A stretch of DNA of 41,820 bases. It comes from Lachnospiraceae bacterium. GTDB taxonomy: Bacteria > Bacillota > Clostridia > Lachnospirales > Lachnospiraceae. This document shows positions 7,753 through 16,512 of this stretch, one piece after another. Numbering within the stretch: position 1 is the stretch's first letter; every line of letters begins with the position of its first letter. The DNA is taken from NCBI GenBank assembly GCA_017399445.1, contig JAFQCM010000104.1, forward strand, positions 1 through 41,820, read 5' to 3'. The notes below the pieces were generated by a model. That model ran no database searches and had not been told where the DNA came from. It saw nothing but the letters and a program-made list of their open reading frames with translations. The translations under genes were made by a program, and so were the position numbers.

Positions 7753-9498
7753 ATGCGTAAGAAAAAAATAATGCGGGCAGTAATGCTTTTGCTGTTTATT
7801 GTGATTTTTGTGGGGGGAGTCATTGGGTTCCAACTTTTAAAGAAATATATGCCTAGCAGGGAAATGGCAGATTTAACAGAATATTTTGGGATTGAAAAAG
7901 AAGATGAATTTGCACTTGTAATGAATGGTGAAATTTCAGAAGATGGTGGGATTGAGAAGGAAAATGGAATTTATATTAGTTTAGATAAAGTAAAAGAATT
8001 GTTTAATGACAGATTCTATTATGATTATAATGAAGATATTTTGATTTATACCATGCCAACAGAAGTGCGTTGTGCAGCTCCGGGGGATACTGGATATTCT
8101 TTATATGAAGATTTTGGAGCAAAAAACAAAAAATACGAAAAAGACTACGGAATTCCCGTTGTATTAAAAGAAGAAGATAAGGTTTATGTTAATGCAGACC
8201 AGTTTTTGATGGACTATTTGTATGACATAGGCAGCATGGAAAAAATAGAAGAGCCAACAAGAATGGTAATTTGTACTGTAGATTACTTACAAAATGCCAG
8301 CTATGTTACAGTAACAAAAGAAACAGCACTTAGAAAGCTGGGAGGAATTAAAAGTCCGATTCTTAGAACCTTAGAAGCGGGAGAAAGTGTCATATTAAAG
8401 GAAACATATGATAACTGGATAGAAGTAGTAACGAAAGATGGTTTTTCCGGTTTTGTTAAAAGCAAATACATTAATCAGGAAGAAGGAGATGCCTGGGAAT
8501 GTGCCGAGAAGAAAGAAACACCGGAGTTTACTAATCTGGTAAGGGATAAAAAAATCAAGATGGCATGGCATCAGTCTACCAGTCAGGCAGCTAATGCAAA
8601 AATTACTGAAGTATTGGCAAATACCAGAGGACTTAATGTAATTTCTCCTACCTGGTTTGCCTTAAGTGACAATAATGGAAATTTCACCAGTCTGGGTGAA
8701 AAATGGTATGTAGATACACTTCATGGAATGGGAATTGAAGTCTGGGGACTTATTAGTAACTTCGAACATGATGTAGACACAGGAGAAGTTCTTAATTACA
8801 CCTCAAAAAGAAATCATTTGATTAAAAGCCTCATAGCACAAAGTAAAGCTCTTGGATTGGATGGTATTAATCTTGACTTTGAACAGATTTCAGAAGAAGA
8901 TGGAGAAGCTTATATTCAATTTGTAAGAGAATTGTCTGTGGCATGTCGTTTAAATGGACTTGTGTTTTCCATTGATAATTATGTTCCAACAGGGTATACT
9001 GCTCATTACAATAGGAAAGAACAAGGTATTTTTGCAGATTATGTGATTATTATGGGATATGACGAACACTATGGTGGCTCGGATGTGGCTGGTTCAGTGG
9101 CTTCTATTGGATTTGTAAAAAGTGGAATAGAAATGACTTTGGAAGAAGTTCCGGCAGAAAAAGTGATTAATGCCGTTCCGTTCTATACCAGAATATGGAA
9201 AGAAGTAGTAAATGTAAATGGTGAGATAGAAGTCAGCAGTGAAGCTGCAGGTATGGAAAGGGTTGAAAGACTCATTAGTGAAAAGGGACTGGATGCAGGA
9301 TGGAATGAGGAATGTGCCCAGTTTTATACAGAATATGAAGCGGATGGAGCGACTTACAAGATCTGGATAGAAAATGATGTTTCTATAGAAGAAAAAATGA
9401 ATGTGATAGCAGAAAATGACCTGGCAGGAGTTGCTGCATGGAAACTTGGCTTTGAAAAGAGTACAATTTGGGATATAATTAACAAATATGTAAATTAG
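7753..9498 (+). CDS. Membrane-anchored SH3 and glycoside hydrolase family 18 protein
   Basis: A 581-residue exported cell-wall protein. A basic N-terminus (MRKKKIMR) and hydrophobic segment (residues about 8-26) form a signal anchor. A domain near 35-170 contains short beta-rich repeats like those of copper-amine-oxidase N-terminal-like domains. A bacterial SH3 domain follows (about 175-245; LEAGESVILKETYDNWIEV, GFSGFVKSKYI). The GH18 barrel covers about 265-581. Its catalytic motif LDGINLDFE places the acid/base Glu at residue 377, and IMGYDEHYGG is the substrate-side motif. Related GH18 proteins with SH3 or LysM modules act on peptidoglycan, often in spores. The ATG at 7753 is preferred over ATGs 18 and 12 bases earlier because GGAGGG falls at 7743-7748. 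Confidence 0.87.
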   Translation: MRKKKIMRAVMLLLFIVIFVGGVIGFQLLKKYMPSREMADLTEYFGIEKEDEFALVMNGEISEDGGIEKENGIYISLDKVKELFNDRFYYDYNEDILIYTMPTEVRCAAPGDTGYSLYEDFGAKNKKYEKDYGIPVVLKEEDKVYVNADQFLMDYLYDIGSMEKIEEPTRMVICTVDYLQNASYVTVTKETALRKLGGIKSPILRTLEAGESVILKETYDNWIEVVTKDGFSGFVKSKYINQEEGDAWECAEKKETPEFTNLVRDKKIKMAWHQSTSQAANAKITEVLANTRGLNVISPTWFALSDNNGNFTSLGEKWYVDTLHGMGIEVWGLISNFEHDVDTGEVLNYTSKRNHLIKSLIAQSKALGLDGINLDFEQISEEDGEAYIQFVRELSVACRLNGLVFSIDNYVPTGYTAHYNRKEQGIFADYVIIMGYDEHYGGSDVAGSVASIGFVKSGIEMTLEEVPAEKVINAVPFYTRIWKEVVNVNGEIEVSSEAAGMERVERLISEKGLDAGWNEECAQFYTEYEADGATYKIWIENDVSIEEKMNVIAENDLAGVAAWKLGFEKSTIWDIINKYVN

Positions 9499-9523
9499 AA
9501 TGATTAAAATTAAGCTTTCGTCA

Positions 9524-9544
9524 TATACTTTATAAAAAAGTATA
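9524..9544 (+). promoter_or_regulatory. AT-rich hairpin just before the cwlD start
   Basis: TATACTTT (9524-9531) and AAAGTATA (9537-9544) pair perfectly with a 5-nt loop. The hairpin ends a few bases before the candidate starts of the amidase gene, in the place a ribosome site should occupy, and no good ribosome site is visible. It could limit translation, or act as a weak terminator for the GH18 gene. Confidence 0.35.
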
Positions 9545-9549
9545 GAGTG

Positions 9550-10242
9550 ATGTGTGTGAAAAAAAGAGCATTGGAAACGGTTATGGGAATTTTGATGATT
9601 CTGGCAATTACAGTTATGTTTCAAAGTTCCAAAGTTCAGGATGTGTTTCGGGAAGAAACAGGAAAAGAGAGTAAAAAAACAATTGTAATAGATGCGGGAC
9701 ATGGTGGAAGTGATCCAGGCAAAATAGGAATCAATAAAGTTTTAGAAAAGGATATTAATTTGAAAATAGCATATAAATTAAGAACCTTTTTGGAAATGGA
9801 AGGGATTCAGGTGATTATGACCAGAGAAACTGATACAGGTCTGGAGTCAGCAGGAGCCTCTAACAAGAAAGCAGATGACATGAGGAAACGATGTGAACTG
9901 ATTGATCAGGCAAAACCTTGTTTTACTGTGAGTATCCATCAAAACAGTTATCACGAAGAGGCGATACAGGGAGCACAGGTTTTTTATTATGAACAGTCTG
10001 CAGAGGGAAAAGAAATTGCAGAGTGCATTCAAAAAAATCTCATAGACAGAGTGGATAATAGTAACAAACGAGTTGCAAAAGCTAATGGTAGTTATTATCT
10101 GCTTCGAAAAACAGAAAATCCTACTGTAATTGTAGAATGTGGTTTCTTGTCTAATTATGAAGAAGCTGAGAAATTAAATGATGATTATTATCAGGAAAAA
10201 GTTGCATGGGCTATTCATATGGCAATTATGGAATTGTTGTAA
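9550..10242 (+). CDS. cwlD: N-acetylmuramoyl-L-alanine amidase, CwlD type
   Basis: A 230-residue amidase_3 enzyme, zinc dependent, which cuts the muramic acid to L-alanine bond of peptidoglycan. In sporeformers CwlD is needed to make the muramic delta-lactam of cortex, and size and architecture (one anchor segment at residues about 7-22, then only the catalytic domain) fit CwlD. Visible motifs are IVIDAGHGGSDPGKIG (zinc His), KDINLKIAYKL (zinc Glu region), SIHQNS (zinc His) and VIVECGFLSN with the catalytic Glu near residue 196. Start choice is uncertain: GTG 9547, ATG 9550 and GTG 9556 are all in frame and none has a clear ribosome site. The gene follows the GH18 gene by about 50 nt. Confidence 0.87.
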   Translation: MCVKKRALETVMGILMILAITVMFQSSKVQDVFREETGKESKKTIVIDAGHGGSDPGKIGINKVLEKDINLKIAYKLRTFLEMEGIQVIMTRETDTGLESAGASNKKADDMRKRCELIDQAKPCFTVSIHQNSYHEEAIQGAQVFYYEQSAEGKEIAECIQKNLIDRVDNSNKRVAKANGSYYLLRKTENPTVIVECGFLSNYEEAEKLNDDYYQEKVAWAIHMAIMELL

Positions 10243-10312
10243 ACATAGAAACCTTATAGACATAGAAGTATATGATGGTAAGATACACTTAAATTCAGAA
10301 AGAAGAAGTAAA

Positions 10313-11374
10313 ATGGATACAGTATTTTTAAAGACAGGAACAGATGAAAAAGAAAATAAAGAACGTATAGAAAGAGCTGGACAGTGTTTGAAACAGGGCG
10401 GTCTGGTGGCTTTTCCTACAGAAACAGTATATGGTCTTGGAGCAGATGCACTAAATGAGGCGGCAGCGGAGAAGATATATGCTGCAAAAGGGAGACCTTC
10501 TGACAATCCGCTTATTGTGCATATTGCGGATATAGAAGCTGTGAAAAAAATAGCAATGGAATTTCCAGAGAAAGCACAAAAGCTGGCAAAGGATTTTTGG
10601 CCTGGTCCACTTACGATGATATTGAAAAAAACAGATATTGTACCATTAGGAACTACCGGTGGTTTAGAAACAGTAGCCATACGAATGCCTTCCCATTCAC
10701 TAGCACTTCAAATTATAAAAGCAGCGGGAGGATATGTGGCAGCACCAAGTGCCAATACTTCAGGGCGTCCCAGTCCAACCTTGGCAAAACATGTATTAGA
10801 AGATATGAATGGAAGAATTGATATGATTGTAGATGGTGGTGAAGTTGGAATTGGTATAGAATCTACGATTGTAGATATGAGCGTAGAACCACCAATGATA
10901 TTAAGACCAGGATATATTACAGAAGAAATGCTCGAAAAAAGCATTGGGGAAGTAACAACAGACCCTGCACTTTTGTTTTTGCCAGAAGAAAAAGCACCGA
11001 AAGCACCAGGAATGAAATATAAGCATTATGCCCCAAAAGGCGAATTAAAAATTGTGGAAGGTTCCAAAGAACTGGTGGTGGAAGCTATCAACAATTTTGT
11101 TTTAAATGAGTTGGAAAACAAAAGAAAAGTTGGTATAATAGCAACTGATGAAACTATGAACCTTTATAAAGGTGGAATTGTAAAGAGCATTGGTTCCAGA
11201 AAAGATGACAGAACCATTGCCAAAAATCTTTATGCCGTACTTCGGGAATTTGATGAAATTGGAGCAGAAAGTATTTATTCAGAAAGTTTCGAAGGAGGTT
11301 CGATGGGACAGGCAATTATGAACCGTTTGTTAAAGGCAGCGGCTCACAGAGTAATAGATGCAGAACAGATATGA
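10313..11374 (+). CDS. L-threonylcarbamoyladenylate synthase (Sua5 type)
   Basis: A 353-residue Sua5-type enzyme that makes threonylcarbamoyl-AMP from threonine, bicarbonate and ATP, the first step of t6A37 modification of tRNAs that read ANN codons. The YrdC-like domain (about 15-205) shows GLVAFPTETVYGLGADA, KGRPSDNPL, FWPGPLT and PSANTSGRPSPT. The C-terminal Sua5 domain (about 235-353) follows APGMKYKHYAPKGEL. The frame is open back to 10178 inside cwlD, but the family N-terminus is matched from the ATG at 10313 (MDTVFLKTG), which has a weak AGAAGAAG upstream. This start avoids a long overlap with cwlD. Confidence 0.92.
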   Translation: MDTVFLKTGTDEKENKERIERAGQCLKQGGLVAFPTETVYGLGADALNEAAAEKIYAAKGRPSDNPLIVHIADIEAVKKIAMEFPEKAQKLAKDFWPGPLTMILKKTDIVPLGTTGGLETVAIRMPSHSLALQIIKAAGGYVAAPSANTSGRPSPTLAKHVLEDMNGRIDMIVDGGEVGIGIESTIVDMSVEPPMILRPGYITEEMLEKSIGEVTTDPALLFLPEEKAPKAPGMKYKHYAPKGELKIVEGSKELVVEAINNFVLNELENKRKVGIIATDETMNLYKGGIVKSIGSRKDDRTIAKNLYAVLREFDEIGAESIYSESFEGGSMGQAIMNRLLKAAAHRVIDAEQI

Positions 11375-11386
11375 TTAGGAGGAAAT

Positions 11387-11818
11387 ATGATGATAGCAAT
11401 TGGATGTGACCATGGTGGGTTTGATTTAAAGGAAAAGGTAATGGAATATTTAAAAGAAAAAGGCATGGAAGTGAAGGATGTAGGATGTTTTAACAATGAA
11501 TCCTGTGACTATCCTGCTTTTGGTAAAGCTGTAGGTGAAGCTGTTGCCAGTGGGGAATGTGAAAAAGGAATTGTAATTTGTACCACAGGAATTGGAATTT
11601 CTATTGCAGCAAATAAGGTGAAAGGGGTAAGAGCAGCACTTTGTACAGACTCACTTTGTGCAAGAATGACAAGACTTCATAATGATGCTAATGTTCTTGC
11701 ATTAGGAGCAAACATTGTGGGACCTGGATTAGCATTAGAAATTGTGGATGTTTTCCTTGGAACTGAATTTTCAGGGGAAGAAAGACACCAGAGAAGAATT
11801 GACCTTATAGAAAAATAA
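11387..11818 (+). CDS. rpiB: Ribose-5-phosphate isomerase B (RpiB/LacAB family)
   Basis: A 143-residue sugar-phosphate isomerase that interconverts ribose-5-phosphate and ribulose-5-phosphate. The N-terminal IAIGCDHGGFDLK matches the GSDHAG phosphate-binding motif with Cys for Ser. The pocket motif is GIVICTTGIGISIAANKVKGVRAALC, in which the family's catalytic Cys lies in the ICTTG segment, and RLHNDANVLALGA follows. Two adjacent ATG codons (11387, 11390) are possible. AGGAGG at 11377-11382 fits the second slightly better. It lies 12 nt after sua5 and is clearly in the same operon. Confidence 0.93.
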   Translation: MMIAIGCDHGGFDLKEKVMEYLKEKGMEVKDVGCFNNESCDYPAFGKAVGEAVASGECEKGIVICTTGIGISIAANKVKGVRAALCTDSLCARMTRLHNDANVLALGANIVGPGLALEIVDVFLGTEFSGEERHQRRIDLIEK

Positions 11819-11845
11819 AGTCATTGGGTTCAGGGAGGATATTAT

Positions 11846-12331
11846 ATGGGCCATAAGAGGGAAGATTATATTACATGGGATGAATATTTTATGGGTGTGG
11901 CGGTTCTTTCGTCAAAACGTTCGAAAGATCCCAATACACAGGTGGGTGCCTGTATTGTAAGTCAGGATAATAAAATTTTAAGTATGGGATATAATGGTTT
12001 TCCTTCCGGATGCTCTGATGATGAGTTTCCGTGGCGTAGAGAGGGAGAGCCATTAGATACAAAATATTTATATGTGACCCATAGTGAATTAAATGCAATA
12101 TTAAATTACCGTGGTGGAAGTCTGGAGGGTGCAAAATTGTATGTAACATTATTTCCATGTAATGAATGTGCAAAGGCAATTATTCAGTCGGGTATTAAAA
12201 GCATCGTATATGCTAGTGACAAATATGGAGAAACACCAGGAACCATTGCATCTAAAAGAATGTTTCAGGCGGCAGGGATCAGCTGTCACCCATATACAAC
12301 CACAGGAAGAAAGATAGAATTTGAATTGTAA
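11846..12331 (+). CDS. Deoxycytidylate (dCMP) deaminase family protein
   Basis: A 161-residue zinc-dependent deaminase of the dCMP deaminase/ComEB type, which makes dUMP for thymidylate synthesis. The motifs are SKRSKDPNTQVGACIV near residues 23-38, MGYNGFPSGCSDDEFPW, the zinc His/catalytic Glu motif HSELNAIL, and the zinc pair PCNECAKAI. The catalytic motif has HSE where most family members have HAE. Both zinc-binding and catalytic residues are kept, so activity is likely. A GGAGG site precedes the ATG. It is placed between rpiB and metG with short gaps, an operon-like arrangement. Confidence 0.9.
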   Translation: MGHKREDYITWDEYFMGVAVLSSKRSKDPNTQVGACIVSQDNKILSMGYNGFPSGCSDDEFPWRREGEPLDTKYLYVTHSELNAILNYRGGSLEGAKLYVTLFPCNECAKAIIQSGIKSIVYASDKYGETPGTIASKRMFQAAGISCHPYTTTGRKIEFEL

Positions 12332-12358
12332 GATCAGTTCTTAAGGAGGAAACAATAA

Positions 12359-14317
12359 ATGAAAAAAGAAAAATATTATATCACAACGGCAATCGCCTAT
12401 ACATCAGGAAAACCTCATATTGGAAACACCTATGAGATTATTTTGGCAGATAGTATTGCAAGATTTAAAAGATTACAGGGATATGATGTTTATTTTCAGA
12501 CCGGAACAGATGAGCATGGACAGAAAATAGAATTAAAGGCAACCGAAGCAGGAATAACACCAAAGGAATTTGTAGATGGTACTGCTGGCGAAATTAAGAG
12601 AATTTGGGATTTAATGAACACTTCTTATGACAGATTCATTCGTACTACAGATGAAGACCATGAGCATCAGGTAAAGAAAATCTTTAAAAAATTGTATGAA
12701 CAGGGAGATATTTACAAAGGACATTATGAAGGTCTTTATTGTACTCCATGCGAATCTTTCTTTACAGAATCCCAGTTAGTAGATGGAAAATGTCCTGACT
12801 GTGGAAGGGAAGTACAGCCTGCAAAAGAAGAAGCATACTTCTTCAAAATGAGCAAATATGCAGACAAACTGATTGAGCATATTAATACCCATCCGGAATT
12901 TATTCAACCAGTTTCACGAAAAAATGAAATGATGAATAACTTTTTACTTCCAGGGCTTCAGGATTTATGTGTTTCTAGAACTTCATTTAAATGGGGAATT
13001 CCAGTAGACTTTGATGATAAACATGTGATTTATGTATGGCTGGACGCACTTACAAACTATATTACTGGTTTAGGATATGACTGTGATGGTGCACATTCTG
13101 ATAAGTTTAATAAAAACTGGCCTGCAGACTTGCATCTTATCGGAAAAGACATTATCAGATTCCATACAATTTACTGGCCTATTTTCCTAATGGCATTAGA
13201 TTTACCACTTCCAAAGCAGGTTTTTGGACATCCATGGCTGTTACAGGGTGATGGAAAAATGAGTAAATCAAAAGGAAATGTGATTTATGCTGATGATTTG
13301 GCAGATATGTTTGGAGTAGATGCTGTCAGATATTTTGTACTTCATGAGATTCCATTTGATAATGACGGAACTATTACATGGGAATTATTAACAGAACGTA
13401 TTAATTCAGACCTTGCCAATGTGCTTGGAAACCTTGTACATCGTACCATTTCCATGTCTAATAAGTATTTTAACGGAGTTGTAAATTATACCGGAGTAGC
13501 TGGAGAAGTAGATGAAGACTTAAAGAATGTTGCAACTTCTACAGTAGATAAAGTTTGTGCAAAGATGGAAGAGTTAAGAGTGGCAGATGCTATTAGCGAA
13601 ATCTTTACTTTATTTAGAAGATGCAACAAGTATATTGATGAAACTACTCCTTGGATTTTGGCAAAAGAAGAAAAAGACAAGCCACGTCTGGAAACAGTAT
13701 TGTATAATTTAGTAGAAGGTATTTGTATTGGTGCAACTTTATTAAAACCATTTATGCCTGAAACAGCAGAAAAGATTTTTGCCCAGTTAAATACTCAGGA
13801 AAGAAAGCTAGAAGACCTAAAGACTTTTGGGTTGTATCCATCAGGAAATCAGGTAACAGAAAAGCCGGAAGCTTTATTTGCACGTCTTGACTTAGAAGAA
13901 GTAATGAAAAAAGCCGAGGAAATCAAGGCGGCACAGCAGGCGTCTGTAAAGCAGGAAGAAGAAAATGATGGAATTGATATTGAAGCAAAACCTGAAATTA
14001 CTTATGATGATTTCATGAAGATGCAGTTTCAGGTAGGAGAAATCATTGCTTGTGAGGAAGTAAAGAAATCCAAAAAGCTTCTTTGCTCGCAGGTAAAGAT
14101 TGGAAGTCAGGTAAAACAGATTGTTTCAGGAATTAAACAGTATTATACACCAGAAGAAATGGTTGGAAAGAAAGTTATGGTACTGGTTAACTTGAAACCT
14201 GCAAAACTGGCAGGAGTTTTATCAGAAGGAATGTTATTATGTGCAGAAGATGCAGAAGGAAATCTGGCACTTATGACACCGGAAAAAACAATGCCATCAG
14301 GTGCTGAAATTTGTTAA
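12359..14317 (+). CDS. metG: Methionine-tRNA ligase
   Basis: A 652-residue class I synthetase that charges tRNA-Met. The HIGH motif is KPHIGNTYE (residues about 19-27) and the KMSKS motif is KMSKSKGN (about 300-307). The zinc knuckle CTPCESF...CPDCG lies near residues 127-148. Anticodon-binding helices occupy about 340-510. A C-terminal Trbp111/EMAP-like tRNA-binding domain (about 550-652: FMKMQFQVGEIIACEEVKKS, QIVSGIKQYY, KVMVLVNLKPAKLAGVLSEG) gives the long dimeric form. AAGGAGG precedes the ATG. An inverted repeat without a U-run follows at 14348-14383. Confidence 0.97.
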   Translation: MKKEKYYITTAIAYTSGKPHIGNTYEIILADSIARFKRLQGYDVYFQTGTDEHGQKIELKATEAGITPKEFVDGTAGEIKRIWDLMNTSYDRFIRTTDEDHEHQVKKIFKKLYEQGDIYKGHYEGLYCTPCESFFTESQLVDGKCPDCGREVQPAKEEAYFFKMSKYADKLIEHINTHPEFIQPVSRKNEMMNNFLLPGLQDLCVSRTSFKWGIPVDFDDKHVIYVWLDALTNYITGLGYDCDGAHSDKFNKNWPADLHLIGKDIIRFHTIYWPIFLMALDLPLPKQVFGHPWLLQGDGKMSKSKGNVIYADDLADMFGVDAVRYFVLHEIPFDNDGTITWELLTERINSDLANVLGNLVHRTISMSNKYFNGVVNYTGVAGEVDEDLKNVATSTVDKVCAKMEELRVADAISEIFTLFRRCNKYIDETTPWILAKEEKDKPRLETVLYNLVEGICIGATLLKPFMPETAEKIFAQLNTQERKLEDLKTFGLYPSGNQVTEKPEALFARLDLEEVMKKAEEIKAAQQASVKQEEENDGIDIEAKPEITYDDFMKMQFQVGEIIACEEVKKSKKLLCSQVKIGSQVKQIVSGIKQYYTPEEMVGKKVMVLVNLKPAKLAGVLSEGMLLCAEDAEGNLALMTPEKTMPSGAEIC

Positions 14318-14347
14318 TTGTGTTTTAGACACAACAAAGATATTCAT

Positions 14348-14383
14348 TTTAGGAGCAGTTTCCAGTATAGGACTGCTCCTAAA
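14348..14383 (+). terminator. Strong hairpin after metG lacking a U-run
   Basis: TTTAGGAGCAGT (14348-14359) and ACTGCTCCTAAA (14372-14383) form a perfect 12-bp stem with a 12-nt loop that can pair further (CC/GG). Neither strand has the U-run of an intrinsic terminator; the plus strand continues CAGTAAATATGG. It may stabilise the metG 3' end or terminate weakly. Its core AGGAGCAG is shared with the stem after the next gene (16434-16469). Confidence 0.5.
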
Positions 14384-14446
14384 CAGTAAATATGGTATAA
14401 AAATTAAGGATTGATTACCATAAAGTAGAGCTTGTGAGGGTTTTAA

Positions 14447-16423
14447 ATGAGTAAGAAAAAAAAGAGAAAAAAAGGCAGTCCATTTACGGATGGTCTTTTT
14501 TACGGAACACAAATCATATTTATATTTACCATTCTTGGCTGTATTATATTGTTTTTCGTAAGTGACTACTGGAAAACCACGGTACAGCTTTATAAAGATG
14601 CAAAAACCGTAGTTGAAAATTCCAACAGAGAAGACTTTTCTGCATACCAGACAAGTATGGTATATGATGAGGACGGAAATATTATAAAGTTGGTGAAAAA
14701 AGAACGTTTTCAGATTTATCTGAATATAGATAACATACCAGAAGCGGCAAAAGATGCTATCATTAGCATTGAGGACAAAAAGTTTTATGAGCATAATGGA
14801 ATTGACTTGAAAGCCATTACCAGAGCTCTCGTGGCATTAATGAAAAAAGATGAAATTACTCAGGGAGGAAGTACCATTACTCAGCAGCTGAGCCGCAATA
14901 TTTTTCTTACTCATACTGTATCCTGGGAAAGAAAGGTAGAAGAAATATTTATATCTCTTAGACTGGAAAAAATATATTCTAAAGAGGACATTCTGGAGTT
15001 TTACTTAAATAATGTATATTTTTCTAATGGTTATTATGGGATTGAAGCTGCCAGTGTGGGATATTTCAACAAACCAAGCAGTGAGCTGAATCTTTCAGAA
15101 ATAACTTTCCTATGTGCAATTCCTAACAATCCTACTTTATATGATCCAAGAAAAAACATAGAAAACACCATAAAACGTCGGGATAGGATTTTGGATGAAA
15201 TGCTGGAGGATGGAAAAATTACAGAAAGTCAGTGTATGGAAGCTAAAACATATCCTATTGTGTTGGATAGTATGGAAGTACAGTCAGCAGGAACTTATGT
15301 GGATTCTTATGTAAACTATTGTGCAACCAGGGCTTTAATGGAGAAAAATGGATTTGTATTTAAGAATAAGTTTGAAAGTACAGAGGAAGAACAGGAATAT
15401 AAAGCATTATATGAAGAGGAATATAATAAATGGTCGGAAGCATTGGTATCTGATGGATATCGGATTTATACCAGCATTGATACTGAAATGCAGAAAAAGC
15501 TGCAGACAGCAGTGGATGACAGAATGTATGGTTTTGTGACACAACAGGATGATGGAGTTTATAATGTTCAGGCAGCAGCTACCTGTATTGACAATGATAC
15601 GGGAAAGGTAAAGGCAATTGTAGGAGGGCGTTCTCAGGACAACGTAGAATCTTCTTTTAACAGAGCATATCAAAGTAAGCGACAGCCAGGAAGTTCTATA
15701 AAACCATTACTGGTATACGCCCCGGCACTGGAAAAGGGATATCATGCTGGAAGTACATTGAAAGATGTGAAAACAGAAGATGGACCGGAAAATTCAGGAG
15801 ATGTATATTCAGGAAGTATTAGTTTGCGTTCTGCGGTGGAAAAGTCCAGAAATGCGGCGGCATGGAGTTTGTACCAGGCAATTACACCAGAGTATGCAAT
15901 GGAGTATTTATTGAATATGGAATTTACAGGAATTACAGAAGAAGATTATAACCTTTCTACTGCTTTAGGAGGATTTACCAAAGGATTTAGTTCTGTAGAA
16001 ATGGCATCAGGATATGCTGCTCTGGAAAATAATGGAATTTATAGAACACCTACCTGCATAGAAAAGATTTTAGATTCTAATGGTAATGTAGTGGTAGAGA
16101 ATGTTGGAATGGAAAAAAGTGTTTATTCAGAAGAAACGGCCAAAGAAATGACTGATATCTTAGAAGGAGTACTGACCAGGGGCACTGGTGCAAAACGTAG
16201 ATTGAAAAATATAACAGCGGCAGCAAAAACAGGTACTACTAATGATAATAAAGATGGCTGGTTTGTGGGATATACAGCTTATTATACCACGGCAGTCTGG
16301 GTTGGTTTTGACATACCACAGGAATTAGAAGATTTAAGTGGTTCTACATATCCAGGTGAAATCTGGAATACCTTTATGGAAGATATTCACCAAGATTTGG
16401 AAAACAGAAAAATGAATCAATAA
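14447..16423 (+). CDS. Class A penicillin-binding protein (transglycosylase/transpeptidase)
   Basis: A 658-residue bifunctional peptidoglycan synthase of PBP1A/1B type. A basic cytoplasmic tail (residues 1-15) and one membrane anchor (about 24-45) precede the GT51 domain. The GT51 motifs are ISIEDKKFYEHNGID (catalytic Glu 109) and QGGSTITQQLSRNIFL, then RKVEEIFISLRLEKIYSKEDILEFYLN. The transpeptidase domain has SSIKP (nucleophile Ser about 416), SRN and KTGTTNDNKDGWFVG. The C-terminus ends soon after the transpeptidase domain, without a PASTA or fibronectin tail. GAGGG lies 8 nt before the ATG. It is followed by two hairpins that separate it from the convergent prs gene. Confidence 0.95.
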   Translation: MSKKKKRKKGSPFTDGLFYGTQIIFIFTILGCIILFFVSDYWKTTVQLYKDAKTVVENSNREDFSAYQTSMVYDEDGNIIKLVKKERFQIYLNIDNIPEAAKDAIISIEDKKFYEHNGIDLKAITRALVALMKKDEITQGGSTITQQLSRNIFLTHTVSWERKVEEIFISLRLEKIYSKEDILEFYLNNVYFSNGYYGIEAASVGYFNKPSSELNLSEITFLCAIPNNPTLYDPRKNIENTIKRRDRILDEMLEDGKITESQCMEAKTYPIVLDSMEVQSAGTYVDSYVNYCATRALMEKNGFVFKNKFESTEEEQEYKALYEEEYNKWSEALVSDGYRIYTSIDTEMQKKLQTAVDDRMYGFVTQQDDGVYNVQAAATCIDNDTGKVKAIVGGRSQDNVESSFNRAYQSKRQPGSSIKPLLVYAPALEKGYHAGSTLKDVKTEDGPENSGDVYSGSISLRSAVEKSRNAAAWSLYQAITPEYAMEYLLNMEFTGITEEDYNLSTALGGFTKGFSSVEMASGYAALENNGIYRTPTCIEKILDSNGNVVVENVGMEKSVYSEETAKEMTDILEGVLTRGTGAKRRLKNITAAAKTGTTNDNKDGWFVGYTAYYTTAVWVGFDIPQELEDLSGSTYPGEIWNTFMEDIHQDLENRKMNQ

Positions 16424-16433
16424 GAAAGTATAA

Positions 16434-16469
16434 AAAACAGGAGCAGAACACGGGGTCTGCTCCTGTTTT
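16434..16469. terminator. Bidirectional intrinsic terminator between the PBP gene and prs
   Basis: AAAACAGGAGCAGA (16434-16447) and TCTGCTCCTGTTTT (16456-16469) make a perfect 14-bp stem with an 8-nt loop. The minus strand ends in TTTTTT after the GC-rich stem and the plus strand in TTTTCTT. It can serve both the rightward PBP gene and the leftward prs gene. Confidence 0.85.
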
Positions 16470-16480
16470 CTTAAGGAGTT

Positions 16481-16502
16481 GCTCGTTCAAAAACGAGCTT
16501 TA
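16481..16502 (+). terminator. Second small hairpin in the convergent gap
   Basis: GCTCGTT (16481-16487) and AACGAGC (16492-16498) pair around a 4-nt loop and are followed by TTTAT on the plus strand. It probably backs up the larger terminator just upstream. Confidence 0.45.
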
Positions 16503-16512
16503 TGGGAACAAA

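Noticed and set aside
9094..9702. Long open frame on the minus strand opposite the GH18 and cwlD genes
   Set aside because: It spans two well-supported genes on the other strand, has no ribosome site and gives a His/Cys/Phe-rich product typical of the complement of real coding sequence.
10178..10312. Upstream extension of the Sua5 gene into cwlD
   Set aside because: The family N-terminus matches from ATG 10313 and the extension is out-of-frame cwlD sequence.
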